DNA of 64,000 nucleotides from Berghia stephanieae (lineage: Eukaryota > Mollusca > Gastropoda > Nudibranchia > Aeolidiidae): contig CM067445.1 in assembly GCA_034508935.3 (NCBI GenBank), forward strand, positions 46,431,337 through 46,495,336, written 5' to 3'. The notes under the pieces are model-generated. The model did no database searches and was not told the DNA's origin. It was given only the letters and a program-made list of their open reading frames with translations. Each line of letters opens with the position of its first letter. Position 1 is the stretch's first letter. Shown piece after piece: positions 37,340 through 48,233 of this stretch. A program made the translations under genes and the position numbers.

Positions 37340-40300
37340 GGCATTTGACTTATTCTCTCTCTCATTCTTTGATCCACGATTTTACCAAAAATATGACAAA
37401 ACTCTCGAAACGTAATAATTTCAAAACAGAACACAGTGACGATCACCAAAAGAAAAATGTACAACAAGCTATCTTCAATAAGCTGTATTTTTTAAAAGAA
37501 CATGGTATGTGCTATTTGATAAACATTGCATAAACTTTGTTTTTAAAAACAATGGCAGATAGTACTCAAGGTTAAAATTCATGTTTGTATTTTGATCCTA
37601 CTGAATACATTGCATTGTTCCTTTTTTCTTGGTGACTGTTGCAATGCTTTATATATCATTTTTTGGAGAGAAAATCAGACTTGTACATTATCAAGGCCAC
37701 AACCAAAGACACTCTCTTTTGTTCTAACTTTTCAACGACAAAATCTTTATAAAATTCATAGCAAAAGTAGAGAATGATGGGGCTGCTTGAAACCTTGGAT
37801 CGTAAAAATACTAGTAAAAGGTGAAAATGGAGAGGCTTCAGATGGAAACAGTAAATAGAATTCATACACACCGAAGCACTTTCTAGCAATCCACAGTCAA
37901 TGAGCCATGTACAAATCATCGTGCCAGTCCTGCCCTTTCCGCCTTTACAATGGATAGCAATGATGTTTTGTTTATCAGCAGCCATCCACTCTCGGGCATT
38001 TGCTGTGAAATCGATCATCTCTCTGTAGGAAAATATTACAGTCATTAATCGTTCTTGAACTAAATAGTCATAGCGCTAATTCTAATTTTTCTTCACCATG
38101 ATACAGAATCTCCATTTGGAGATGTCTTATTATGTCTTATTTAGTCTATTTTTGTTTTATTTTTTTGATTTTTTGTTGGCTTCTTTTCTTGCTACTAATA
38201 AGCAATCTGCTCCTATCAAAAACTATAAAATCCCTTTAAAAAATTCCATATATATAAAATCAAGAACCAGAGCTTATCCAGTTTCTAGAGAGTAAAATAA
38301 ATACATAATTTTTCTATGCACTTTGCATAAGTTGCAGTTTTATTACAAATTACTGTTAAGCAAATCTTTAGATTTCCCAATCACTGTTTGTTGAAAATGA
38401 GGGATAGGAATAAAAGAGTTTCTAAAATATACATATTTTGCATTTTAAATGCTTAAAATTGAAAATTCTAAAATTTCTGATTACCTCAGCTTTGGGACAT
38501 TGTGATCATCAATAAATATCCGCTCCACATTGTTGAAGAATAAAGTTTCGTCATAATCTCTTTCACCTGAAATGATTGAAAATGGTGTAAAAGTTGAACG
38601 GGGAACAGTACACAAGAGCAAAGATTTAAACTTTATGAAGTGAAAGAACAAAAAACAAAACAATAACAAAAAAAAACCCCTTCCCCTCATGAAAAAAAAC
38701 AAACACTAAAAAAAACCCCCAATATAGTGCAATATCCACTCAATGACAATGTACCAAAAGCGCTTCACAAGAGCTCCTAAGTCAAAGCTTAACATGCTGG
38801 ACGAAACATTATGCATGTGAGGCACTATTACAATTTATTTTTTCGACAGAGACAATGATGTTACTGACCAGGTAGCCTACTCATTTAACATCTGAGTACA
38901 GTGAGAGAATGCTAATAAAAATCCTTTTCCAAGGACAACTTTGTGCCACTCAAAGTAGGATTTTGAACCATAAACTAACAGATCTGAAGGCGAGTGTCCT
39001 ACCACTAGACTACAAAGCCATTAAAATTACACCGGTATAAAAGGGCTAACTGCAGTTCTTCATGTTGACTTAATGCCTTAAACTGATATTATAAAGCCTA
39101 AGTATAACGTTATTGCTCTCTTGGCAAAGATAGCAAGATCTGAGGTAAGGTTATAATAAAATCTAACACCACCTGTAAAAGAATGATGAAAAATGAAGCC
39201 TACTCACTACATAAGTTGTAGATCCTGTAATGACCTTTGTGCTTTGTGTTGAAGAATCTTGCAACCTCCTAAAAAATTTGGTAAGAAAAAAAATTAATAA
39301 AAAGGGATAATTGTTTTACAGTAAAATGAATGAAGAATGAAATAATGGCACTATATTTTAGATGTTTTAGAATTATCAAAAATAATATTTAGCTAGGTCG
39401 GATGTAAAAAAAAAAAAGAAGCATTTTAGCAGATTAAAAAATAAAACTCTTAAAATTGTTAAAATTACTTTATAAAAAAACCAAACTGATTCAGTAAATT
39501 GGTACCCTATCTGTATTGGATTGAAAGAAAATAACATTTACTTACAGCGACAGGATTCCGATACATGGCCATCATCCCCTTGGATGGAAAAGACATTGCA
39601 ATGACTCTCTCTGTAAAGTATCAAGAAATGTATATATATTCTTTTAAAAAAAGATAGGGTTAGGAGTCAAAATTGTTCTGTACAGCTCATATTAAATTTT
39701 TTGCCAACGAGCTCAGAATTACTGGCAAATCTAAAAATGATTAAAACTATTTTTGAAAAGAAAAAAAGAGGATGGCCTAGAAACAGGATCATCTTATTTC
39801 TCAACTCACATATCATTTTGATTGACAAACTAGGGTGCAGGTAGGCCTGCAGGTGAATGATAGACATCTGAAAAGGTGTGAATGAAATAGTGACAAACAA
39901 AGCAGAACAAAAAAATACAATACAAAAAAACATCCCCCCAAAATCAGTCGGCCTCAAAAATATAAGAAAAAAAAACATCCTAAAAAATCAGCGAGCCTGG
40001 CAGACTGCGTAGTTCTTTCTTTGTGTTTTGCCAACACTGTTTCATAGACACCTTTTCATATTTCCATGATTTAGACTGTAATTTTCACTATGGCATCTTA
40101 AGAGAATACATAATTTGTATAAGCGAAACAATAAGCGAAACAGTATAGAATTATAGAAAAGTCATTCATTTGTTGTAAATTATTTAACCTGATAGATTCT
40201 AATAGTAATTTGGTTTTGTATCAAGTTAACATTCTATCTATATTATTTAATTCCTATCAGTTAAAGAGAGTGGCGCTCAGTTGGTAGTACACCATCAACA

Positions 40301-43300
40301 CAGGCAAAGAGACTGAAATCAATTCCATGTGTTGTAGCCTGTCCATCCAGCAGTGATTGGGTAGCTAGATCTCTTGGATCTGGTGGAAAGTACTTTGCTA
40401 CACTAGCATCCTATCAAAGGGGTAACAGACAATTATTACTGTTCTTTTAACAGAAATCACAATAAAATCCAGCTATATGGGCCTCAAGGCTCTGACTATA
40501 TTCTTTCTTATCTAAAAGATGAGAAATTAAAGTCCTTCCTTACCTGTAATATAACAGAGGTCAAGGTCAAATCCATCACGCTGATATCTCCTCTTGTTCT
40601 GGGACACCATTTGTCTGGTTGCCCTGGCAACCTGACGATGCTGGACAACCATGATGTAGACAATTCGCACGGCACGTATAATTCTCACAACTCGACCAAT
40701 GACAACCAACCTGGTGATGGATATTAAAATATGAATGTTATGGAATGTAGTGGGAGAGAAAAATTACTACTAAGCTGTCAGAAGCTGTGGAATGCACAAA
40801 GTAATGCACAAAAATGAATGTAACAGCTTCAAAATGAGAACAAAATACTAAAACCGAACATTCTGGGCTCAGAACGAACTGTCTTCACTTAAAAAAAGTA
40901 AAAATGGAAAGAAATAATACTGTTTTTGTTATTGGCCAAAGAAGTATTTTGAGCCTGAAAGAATTTGTGTTTTTATTGCTTTGTTTTTTTTTTTAAGCTG
41001 TCCCATTTATTTTTGTACATTATGTTAGAGAAAAAAGGTGGCAATCAGAATATAGCTAAAAATTGTTTGATACGAGAGAAAAGTTATTTATAACTATAAA
41101 ATCTAGAGAAAGATTTAGTGAAAGAGGGGTACTTTGAACGCAGGTCAGCATTGCAATGTGAGCTGTATGTACTAAATTTCTACAAGATTCCAACAACAGG
41201 GTTCAAACCTGGGACATCATGTACAAGTGTAATGTCTTAACTGGTCCATCATCTGTCCCCTAACCCTGATAAACTATGGGACTTAATTTACGTAGGTTGA
41301 CTGTCCAAGACTGTACGGCTTTCAACACAATGTCACAATCATTCAAACATTGATCAAATTAACCCTTTGAATGGCAGCATTTTTTAGGCACACTATGTGG
41401 CTAAAAAAAATTATGTGGTAAACAAGCATTTGTTAAAAACTGATTTAATAAAAAGCATTTTAAGAGTTTTACTTTGCATATTTGCCATCATGTTCACAAT
41501 CATCCTCAGACGACAAAGCCATGAAGACAACGTCGATGATAAAGGAAATGAAAACAACCGCCATATCCAAGAGATCCAACCAGTTCAGGAAAAAAATTTT
41601 CTGAAATAAAAAGTTCAACATAATTTTGATATGAATGGAAGAAATGTTGAAATTGTTTTACAACTTGAAAGAAAAAAAAACAAACAAAAACAAATAAATC
41701 AGGAGAAAAATGAATGTTACATGTGACCCTCCTCCATAAAATAAGACACAAGAAAAAACCAACAACAAATCACTTTAAGAAAAATGAGAAGAAACACATG
41801 TGATTAATGTGAAATAGAAGCTACCTGAAAATATTATCAAAGAAAATAAAACCCAATAAAAAAACAAAACAAAATGAAGGAAGACCTAAAATTAAAAAAA
41901 AAAAAAAAACCAAACGAACAAAAAAATAAAATAAAAAGCACAACATTATCCATTTAATTGAGAAAAAAAATCTATAAATGACTTGCTTGGATTTGTAAAA
42001 CTGTAAATCTAAAGGTGAAAAGCTTAAAAGCTTGCTTACATACCCTTGATAAAAGATTCGTGCTCCTATTTCGATGACGAAGTAGACGATGATGATGTGA
42101 GAAACAATTTCAATGGGCTGCTTACTACTGGCACAGTCGTAAATGGAAAGATCCACAATCACGAGAATGAAGTCTAACAAGATTATAATGACGGTAAACA
42201 GTCTGAAGAAAAAGTTCTCAATGATATTCCTCACCTTGAACTGTAATTTTCTGCAGACAACAGTAAAGGAGCAAAATAATATAATAGACACATTTTTAAT
42301 CAAATCGGCTGAATGTGCATCTTAAGTCAATGCATCTATACCTCCCTCTCAATCACCCCTTCTCTTTCTCTGAGAGAGTATCTCAATCACCGTCACTCAA
42401 ATCATTTAATTAAACCAAAAAAGTGATTAAAATTGTTCAATAAAGGGGCTTGTTTGAAATATCTTATCCCACAGTTGTTATAACCAACGTAACATCCAAG
42501 CATTTTGTGATTTTCTGTCAAGAGTAGCTATGTCCTAAATTATTCCAAAATAATATCCCAATTTTATCTGCGACGTCAACTATGTAATCAAAACTCACAG
42601 ATTATAAATGTAAAATAAAAGGGTTGTGTTAAAAATAATAAAAAATAATTTGATAGTGCATCATAATATTTCAAGGCTGTACTGTAAGTTGGAGTCCTTG
42701 AAAAATTATTTATTTCTCACACAATCTCATGATACCCAGGTATCTATAATAATGTGATAACCGCCCAGTAACACTATTGTCTCTGTCTCAAAAGAACTGT
42801 ATCATTGCAGTAGGTGATGTTTGCTTCGAACCTTTAGTGAAGTGTCTTGAGCCAATTAAAGAGATATTGCACTCAATAAAAGTCTAGATTCAATATTTTT
42901 TTTTAATGAAAGGGGGAAAAAATGAGCCCCCTCCACCCCTTAAAAAAAATAACACCATGAAACTAGTTAAGAAGAGCCATTAAGCATTATTATAAAGAAA
43001 AAACATCATGTGATTGTGACCACAACATCAATCCAGTATCCTGTTGGGTTGAATCTGATGCTGAAAAAGGAACTTTAATCATATATTAACTTAACCCAGG
43101 CTCGTATTTTTGTCTGCAAATATCATATTTTGCATCTTAACCACCACATAAGAATTTGAGACAGTGGGTCACAAATATTGTTGATAATAAATCGTATATA
43201 ATCTTACTCTAGAGTCGTTTTTGGTGCAAACGGATCTCCGGCAGGATCTTCGATGTATTCTGCTGATTTTGCTTGCTCCTCATCGTTGTAAATTGTAATG

Positions 43301-43541
43301 CTAGGTTCGCTGTTTTCCCTAATCCCTATCTGAACGTCACTGACGTCTGCAGATTTTACTGGTGACCCAGAGGAACTTCCATCTTTGTGGTTGTCACTGA
43401 CAGTTTGGGAACCATTTTGCCCGAATCTCTCATATGAAGACATATTTATGCTACTAACTAGGGCATCTAAAGTGGGGGTGGATGTGTGATGTTCTGAAAG
43501 ACTGTCGCCCTTTCTGTTCAGCCAATGTAATTTTCCATCAC
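32416..43541 (-). CDS. TPTE/VSP-like: Voltage-sensing phosphoinositide phosphatase (VSP/TPTE family), 14 exons
   Basis: Membrane enzyme whose S1-S4 voltage sensor drives a cytosolic PTEN-type phosphatase acting on phosphoinositides. Exons (minus strand, high to low): 43,541-43,208; 42,250-42,040; 41,600-41,473; 40,710-40,544; 39,610-39,546; 39,268-39,208; 38,566-38,485; 38,022-37,872; 36,571-36,491; 35,578-35,473; 34,885-34,788; 33,840-33,745; 32,942-32,869; 32,527-32,416 (stop TGA 32,416-32,418). Every junction has AG and GT and all phases join into one open frame. The first in-frame ATG in the first listed exon is at 43,441-43,443 and gives about 555 residues, close to the ~576 of Ciona VSP as I recall it. 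That exon also has a good acceptor (CTTCCTTAG), so an earlier exon may add N-terminal residues. Introns carry SINEs and a LINE fragment. The VSP assignment is very secure; which VSP/TPTE subtype is not. Confidence 0.95.
33050..33148. repeat. (TA)n microsatellite in VSP intron
   Basis: About 95 bp of TA repeats between the C2 exons at 32,942 and 33,745. Confidence 0.95.
33196..33405 (+). repeat. tRNA-derived SINE, family 1, in VSP intron
   Basis: AGTTCAGTTGGAAGAGCACTCG head, CTGTCCATCCAGCAGTGAATGG, ATCCTATCCAAAGGATAG and CACGCTATAGAAACCGGG match the copy at 5,301. The B-box region is deleted. Confidence 0.7.
33995..34330 (+). mobile_element. LINE 3' fragment in VSP intron
   Basis: Plus-strand frames give [20 protein letters not shown], then after frame loss [20 protein letters not shown] and a stop after DLFQVYG. 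This is the post-RT tail of a LINE ORF on the strand opposite to the host gene. A (CT)n run precedes it (33,966-34,000). Confidence 0.55.
35970..36165. repeat. (TTA)n tract with GCGCTATATAA lead-in
   Basis: AAGGCGCTATATAAAAACTA at 35,948 followed by nearly 200 bp of TTA repeats. A GCGCTATATAA motif next to a trinucleotide run is a common SINE 3' end in invertebrate genomes, so this is probably a SINE tail that expanded. Confidence 0.6.
36491..39610 (-). CDS. VSP exons 5-9: phosphatase domain
   Basis: Exons encode [20 protein letters not shown] (39,610-39,546), [20 protein letters not shown] (39,268-39,208), [14 protein letters not shown] (38,566-38,485), the active-site exon with [16 protein letters not shown] (38,022-37,872), and [16 protein letters not shown]...FQGVETPSQ (36,571-36,491). 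HCKGGKGRT is the Cys-x5-Arg P-loop. The residue after CK is Gly, as in Ciona VSP, where PTEN has Ala. The TI-loop Asp (RRTD) and the GVETPS Glu that known VSPs use in substrate gating are present. By these residues the enzyme should be catalytically competent; activity is inferred. Confidence 0.94.
36640..37165 (-). repeat. Repeat family 4 copy in VSP intron
   Basis: TTTAGGTCATATCAGCTCCAG, AACAAATGTAGATTCCAAGAGC, AGTTTGAGATAACC and CCCACCATAGGAGGTC match the other copies. It lies between the phosphatase exons at 36,571 and 37,872. Confidence 0.6.
37255..37338. repeat. (CA)n-(CT)n microsatellite
   Basis: Short CA run followed by about 75 bp of CT in a VSP intron. Confidence 0.9.
38721..39022 (-). 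repeat. tRNA-derived SINE, family 2, in VSP intron
   Basis: AATATAGTGCAATATCCACTC, GCGCTTCACAAGAGC, CAGAGACAATGATGTTACTG and the head TACCACTAGACTACAAAGCC. It lies between exons at 38,566 and 39,208, in the same orientation as the gene. Confidence 0.65.
40268..40497 (+). repeat. tRNA-derived SINE, family 1, in VSP intron
   Basis: GCTCAGTTGGTAGTACACC head, TGTCCATCCAGCAGTGATTG, AGATCTCTTGGATCTGG, GTACTTTGCTACAC. It ends about 45 bp from the donor of the S4 exon at 40,544. Confidence 0.65.
40544..42250 (-). CDS. VSP exons 2-4: voltage sensor S1-S4 and linker
   Basis: Exon 42,250-42,040 encodes S1 ([18 protein letters not shown], with an acidic residue inside) and S2 ([20 protein letters not shown]). 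Exon 41,600-41,473 encodes S3 ([20 protein letters not shown]). Exon 40,710-40,544 encodes S4 ([15 protein letters not shown]) with four arginines at every third position, the expected gating charges, then the phosphoinositide-binding linker [20 protein letters not shown] that couples sensor to enzyme in known VSPs. The donor choice at 42,040 (TAT|GTAAGC) is fixed by phase. Confidence 0.93.
40790..41035. repeat. Inverted-repeat element of unknown family
   Basis: AAAAATGAATGTAACAGCTTC...CATTCTGGGCTCAGAACG on the left is roughly complementary to TTTTGAGCCTGAAAG...AAGCTGTCCCATTTATTTTT on the right. Related half-copies lie at 52,390-52,570 and 52,960-53,005. It might be the terminal part of a Penelope-like family, but this is unproven. 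Confidence 0.4.
41150..41275 (-). repeat. Possible tRNA-derived SINE head
   Basis: On the minus strand GACCAGTTAAGAC and GGTTTGAACCC are spaced like A and B boxes. No matching body was delimited. Confidence 0.3.
43208..43541 (-). CDS. VSP exon: cytosolic N-terminal region
   Basis: Encodes a hydrophilic, Ser/Asp/Glu-rich segment ([16 protein letters not shown]..., [20 protein letters not shown]). It lacks hydrophobic segments and precedes S1, as in other VSPs. Donor after CTCTAGA (GTAAGA); phase 2, giving Glu with the next exon. Start uncertain, as noted for the whole gene. Confidence 0.8.
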
Positions 43542-43680
43542 CTAAGGAAGATAAATGTAAAAACAAATTTCAAATTATTAGCAATAAATTGATAATTGTG
43601 AAGACAACGACAATGATGATTAGAATTACAGAGTGTACCTAACTTATTCATCATTGTGCGTGACAAAACTGCTGTATATA

Positions 43681-43887
43681 AAATTATTATTATTATTATT
43701 TATTATTATTATTATTATATTATTATTATTATTATTAATTATTATTATTATTATTATTATTATTATTTATTATTATTTATAGAGCCAACATATCACGTGA
43801 ACTCTAGGAGCTTTGATAATGACAATGATGGTGATAATAATAATAATAGGAAGAAGAAGAAGAAATAGTAGTAGTAGTAGTAGTAGT

Positions 43888-43952
<65 letters not shown>

Positions 43953-44110
43953 ATCATAATAGTAGTAGTAGTTGTAGAAGAAGAAGAAGAAGAAGAAGAA
44001 GAAGAAGAAGAAGAAGAAGAAGAAGAAGAAGAAGAAGAAGAAGAAGAAGAAGAAGAAGAAGAAGAAGAATGATGATGAGATGATGATGATGATGATGATG
44101 ATGATAAAGA
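43681..44110. repeat. (TTA)n-(AGT)n-(GAA)n-(GAT)n block upstream of VSP
   Basis: TTA repeats 43,681-43,778, AGT repeats 43,869-43,972, about 30 GAA units 43,976-44,069, then GAT repeats and a GGAGGA-rich stretch to 44,170. It lies just upstream of the first recognised VSP exon. Long poly-Ser/Phe frames are artefacts. Confidence 0.95.
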
Positions 44111-44174
44111 GGGAGGAGGATGAGGAGGAAGGGAGGATGAGGAGGAAGGGAGGAGGAGTAGGAGGAGGAGGATA

Positions 44175-47100
44175 TTCAGAGAAGAAGGACAATTAAACAT
44201 TTTCCTAATAAAGAGTTATTTCTGACCATTGTTTTATTCAAGATTTGTCTTGGAACGAGAATTCAAAGTTTTTATGTCACGGTGACACAAGAGACACATA
44301 CTTTTCCTCCATCTACTTCAGCGCTCATGGTGTTGTTTCAATACTATACATGGTGTCATTCATACAACATGGAGAGAGCTAATTGTTATTCTTATCAATT
44401 ATGTTTTTGTTATTTTGTATGTTTTGTGCACGGATCATGAATGTCGTATCTATGGTACGGATCAACTAACCCGAACAACTTGCAATAAGTTGGATAAAAG
44501 TAAAAGCAACACTAATCAATAATAAAAATAATATTATGTTTTTTAACCCCAACATATCAATGTAGCACAATCATACATCTTGATAAAAATCATATTAAAC
44601 ACAAATTCAATAAGTTTTGGACAAGTAATTTAACACCAACCGGATTGCGAAAACTTGGAAAAACAAGAGAGTAAAGGACGGGAAGTCCAGGAAAAGGGGG
44701 TGGATCATTTTCTGGCTCAGGTAGTAAAATTGCGAAATATATATATGCACAAAAAAACAAACAGTAAATATAACAGATTTGAGATATAAAGATAAGAATA
44801 ATAACTGTTTAAGCACTTACATCTATTTTTGATTTGGTTACAATTCAGAGACACAATATAATTGAGCTCAACAAAAAGGGCAAGGTTTTAAAATAGAAGT
44901 AATTTAAAAAATCGACTTTTTAATGAATGAAAGATTGACTTAACAACCTTTGACCCAGAAAAAGGTTAAGTTTTGATTGAATCCATGGTTTTGATTGGAT
45001 ACTATTTTAAAAGAAATAAAACAGTAAACAATAACTGGAATTTTGTCTTTTGTGGTACATTTACTTTATCAAGACTCCATTATACATATATTCATTTAGT
45101 ATTAAGTGGATACAAAGGTATACTACACTTTAAAAATAGTATAATTTTTTTTTCACAAGCGATAAAAGGAAATACGAGTTAAATGTCAGCATTGAACAGC
45201 TGATTTCTCTGACCAATCAGAAGGAGGCTTATTGAGATGAAGTAATTCAAAATGGCGGATAAACATACATACGGATACTGAATGCTGAGGTTATTATTCT
45301 ATAACTTTTGTCCCAAGTTCCTACAAAGTCCGTATAAAAATTAAGGAAAGCTTTGACTCCTTCTTTTGAATGGTGAATGTGAGTATCTTTTATGTAAATT
45401 CTACCACATGTAAATTACTTTCATGGATTCATTAGTATTTTTTTGCTCGTCGAATTACAAAAATTACACGGGTAATTTCTCGCACTGTTGTTTCGTACTG
45501 CTGACACTGACTCTGCACGACACTGACACTGTGAAAGTGAAATTGAGAAGTTGGAGCTGTTGCCAATACATAGATGATGTCTTAATTAAATAGAGAAGGA
45601 TCAATTAAAAGTCACGAGTAACTCTTAAGAATGAAACTAATTACAGTCAGGTAGGAGTAGGAGTAGGAGTAGGCAGTTTAGTAAGCAGCAGCAGTGGCAG
45701 TCAAATTTTGACCCAACTCGCCCATAGGAAAGTTGTGACCGAAAATTGCCGTTCGCGTTTTGGGGGGTTCAATTAAAGATGCATAACTTCGTTGTAAAGA
45801 GGAATATCGCAGATATTTTGATATCATTATTTTCGTCTTTCAATTTCCTTTTAAATGGTGCCAATTAAGGAAAAATCCATTAATAATTCCAGAAGTTATA
45901 TGAAGTTAAAATTTGGCAATTTTCAAATGCATTTTTTTTTTTATTTACCGCGTGTGTTTTTAAAATTTAAACGCTTGTTTTTAGAATAACATCTAAACTT
46001 TATTCATGCCAAATTTCAGGGCTCTATATCGATGCGCAGACACCTTTTAACTCTGCGCCGAAATGCCTTGTTTACATTATCTTCTCATCATGGCTGCCGG
46101 GCAATATCGATATTCATATCGATATTTTAAATTTAGTTATGTATTATGTTAAATTTAGTCCATAATATTTTCAGTACTATTATTTGCTATGTTTTTATTT
46201 TGAATACATACTTTCCAACTTTATTTATAGGCATTTTATAGTTTTTGTTTTAAAAGTTCGTATATTTCTTCTCTTTGTGAAATCCGATATTAATAATATC
46301 GATATTTTAAAAATACCAATTGCTTTAATTTAATTTTATTTTACTTTGCCATCAAGTCATCAAGTTTCTTTCCCATATGTTTAGATATGTTTATCATTTG
46401 TATCCATATTCTAAAGGCCTTAGCCTTAATAATTATTATGGTAAGAAGTTCTATTAGTTTTGACACCCCATACATTGAGAGAGAAGGGGGGAGGGGGTGG
46501 GGGGATAAAATTATATTAATTGTCAGTTCAAATGATGTAATAGCAATAAACCCAAAGTGGTTCAGCAGAATTTTTTAAAGTATTAAAAGCCAGAATTTTC
46601 CTTCTAATTAGGTATAATAGGGAATCTGTTTCAATTTATTTGAACTTTTTCAATCTACCATTTTATTTATATGCAATTAAATTGCCATAGGTAAATATAA
46701 ACTCATTATGTCATTACACAACATGTTTATATCTTTTCATTTAAATACTCTCAAACCCTTTTTTATTCTCTATGTATTAATTAGAAGAGGGGATTATTTG
46801 CAATTGTTTCAGTGAGATATTGGGGATAAATCCAAAAGTGATAGAGCAAATTGTTTCTTACGTCTAGCCGAGTTTTTGATTATGTAACATTTGCGTCATA
46901 TTATGTAATAATGTGTTAATTTGAAATGTTTATCTTCCTCTTTATTAATGTAAATGCATTGTCCTCGATAAGCCGAACATTTTGGTATACAATATATGAT
47001 AAGAACTCCATATTGACTGTTTTAACCATTTTTTATTAACATCACGCGATTTCAGTCACAACTTTGCAATGGTAATTTTGGGGTAAAAATCGGTCTGAAA

Positions 47101-47635
47101 TTTCAGACTTTGAACTGCCGTAACTACATTTCTAATCAAGATACAAACAAAATTCAAACTGTTTTGTAATCTGTGTTGCCAGCTCTTTCATATGACATTG
47201 GTTTCAAGTGTGTGAGGTACATTTAGAATTTCTCAAGGCCCTAGCCCAAACCCTTACTCATTACTCTATCCACTACAACTACATCGTGTTTTCACTATCA
47301 CTATCACTGTCTACACTATCACCACGAATGAAGTCTAAGTACACGCCATACAGTGCTATGAAGAAGGCCCGATTTTAATCTACGAGGCATCATAATTAAT
47401 AATTTGGGAGGCCTTCCGAAAGCTCCTACTGACTGACTTAAAAAAGTTTCCCCCCTCCCAAACCCCCTACTAACTACTAGTACTAGAACTAGAACATTAT
47501 AAAAAAAAGATACTGGAGATGTAGGAGCTTTAGGAAGGCTTCCCAATAATTTTAAGTATATTGTGTAAGCTGCAACTCTTCTGAATTCTGATGTGTTTAC
47601 CATATTATTATCTGATAAATTTGCTATGGAAGGAG
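44175..47635. other. Intergenic space between divergent VSP and ANKLE2 genes
   Basis: Mostly AT-rich, without recognised coding exons. AATATCGATATT-type palindromes occur at 46,103-46,127 (two, adjacent) and about 46,292-46,306. GAGTAGG is repeated at 45,653-45,675. Undetected 5' exons or promoters of either gene probably lie here. Confidence 0.4.
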
Positions 47636-48233
47636 CTATTTGGACTCGAGTCTGAATAGTATCCTGTGGCTATTCGGACTCAATTCCAATGGGTGTGCGC
47701 AAACACAGGGGGACACAGTACAGGCTGTGGGCAAAGAGAGTGACTGATAGAAGCAGAAGAATTCAGAGGAAATTCTGTTTTGCTCATATCAGTTTGACTC
47801 AGTTGATATCTCTAGCTCAGACTTTAGGATTGTTGTCTCTAATTCCTGATTTTATTTGGACATCGTGTAAAGTTGTTAGAACAGCTTTTTCTTTATACCA
47901 ATTACTTTGACTGACTTTTGTTCCTTTTGAAGGATTTTCTCTTTAATTTCTACTTATGGACTTCCAATTTTTCGATGATTTTGTATTTCTCACCAAATAT
48001 AGTAGAAGTAACTATACCATTATTATTTTCATTTGCATCAATTTTATGGAATTGTCAATAATTAAAATTACAATAAATGTACGTTTAAAAAAAAATCCAA
48101 CATATATATTGCCATGGGAGACTAGGATTAGGATATTCTGACTTGAGACTATGATGACTTTTTGATAGCACTTACGCATTGGAGTTTGAGTCCGAATACC
48201 CATTAGAGACTATTCAGACTCGAGTCCGAATAG
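47636..48233. mobile_element. ~600-bp element with ~65-bp inverted ends made of palindromes
   Basis: The left end begins CTATTTGGACTCGAGTCTGA and the right end, inverted, begins CTATTCGGACTCGAGTCTGA. Both then continue with a second CTATTCGGACTCAA...CCAATG(G/C)GT block. The first 24 bases of each end are themselves near-perfect palindromes. The interior (222-bp frame on the plus strand, no known domain) does not resemble a transposase. Superfamily unknown; no clear target duplication. Confidence 0.6.

Noticed and set aside
42041-42044. Alternative VSP donor CAAGG|GTATGT
   Set aside because: It would leave phase 2, while the S3 exon starts in phase 0; TAT|GTAAGC fits.
43544-43566. Upstream extension of the VSP first exon to a start before MFLHLSS
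   Set aside because: The frame there has only a TTG, not an ATG, and CTTCCTTAG looks like a splice acceptor.
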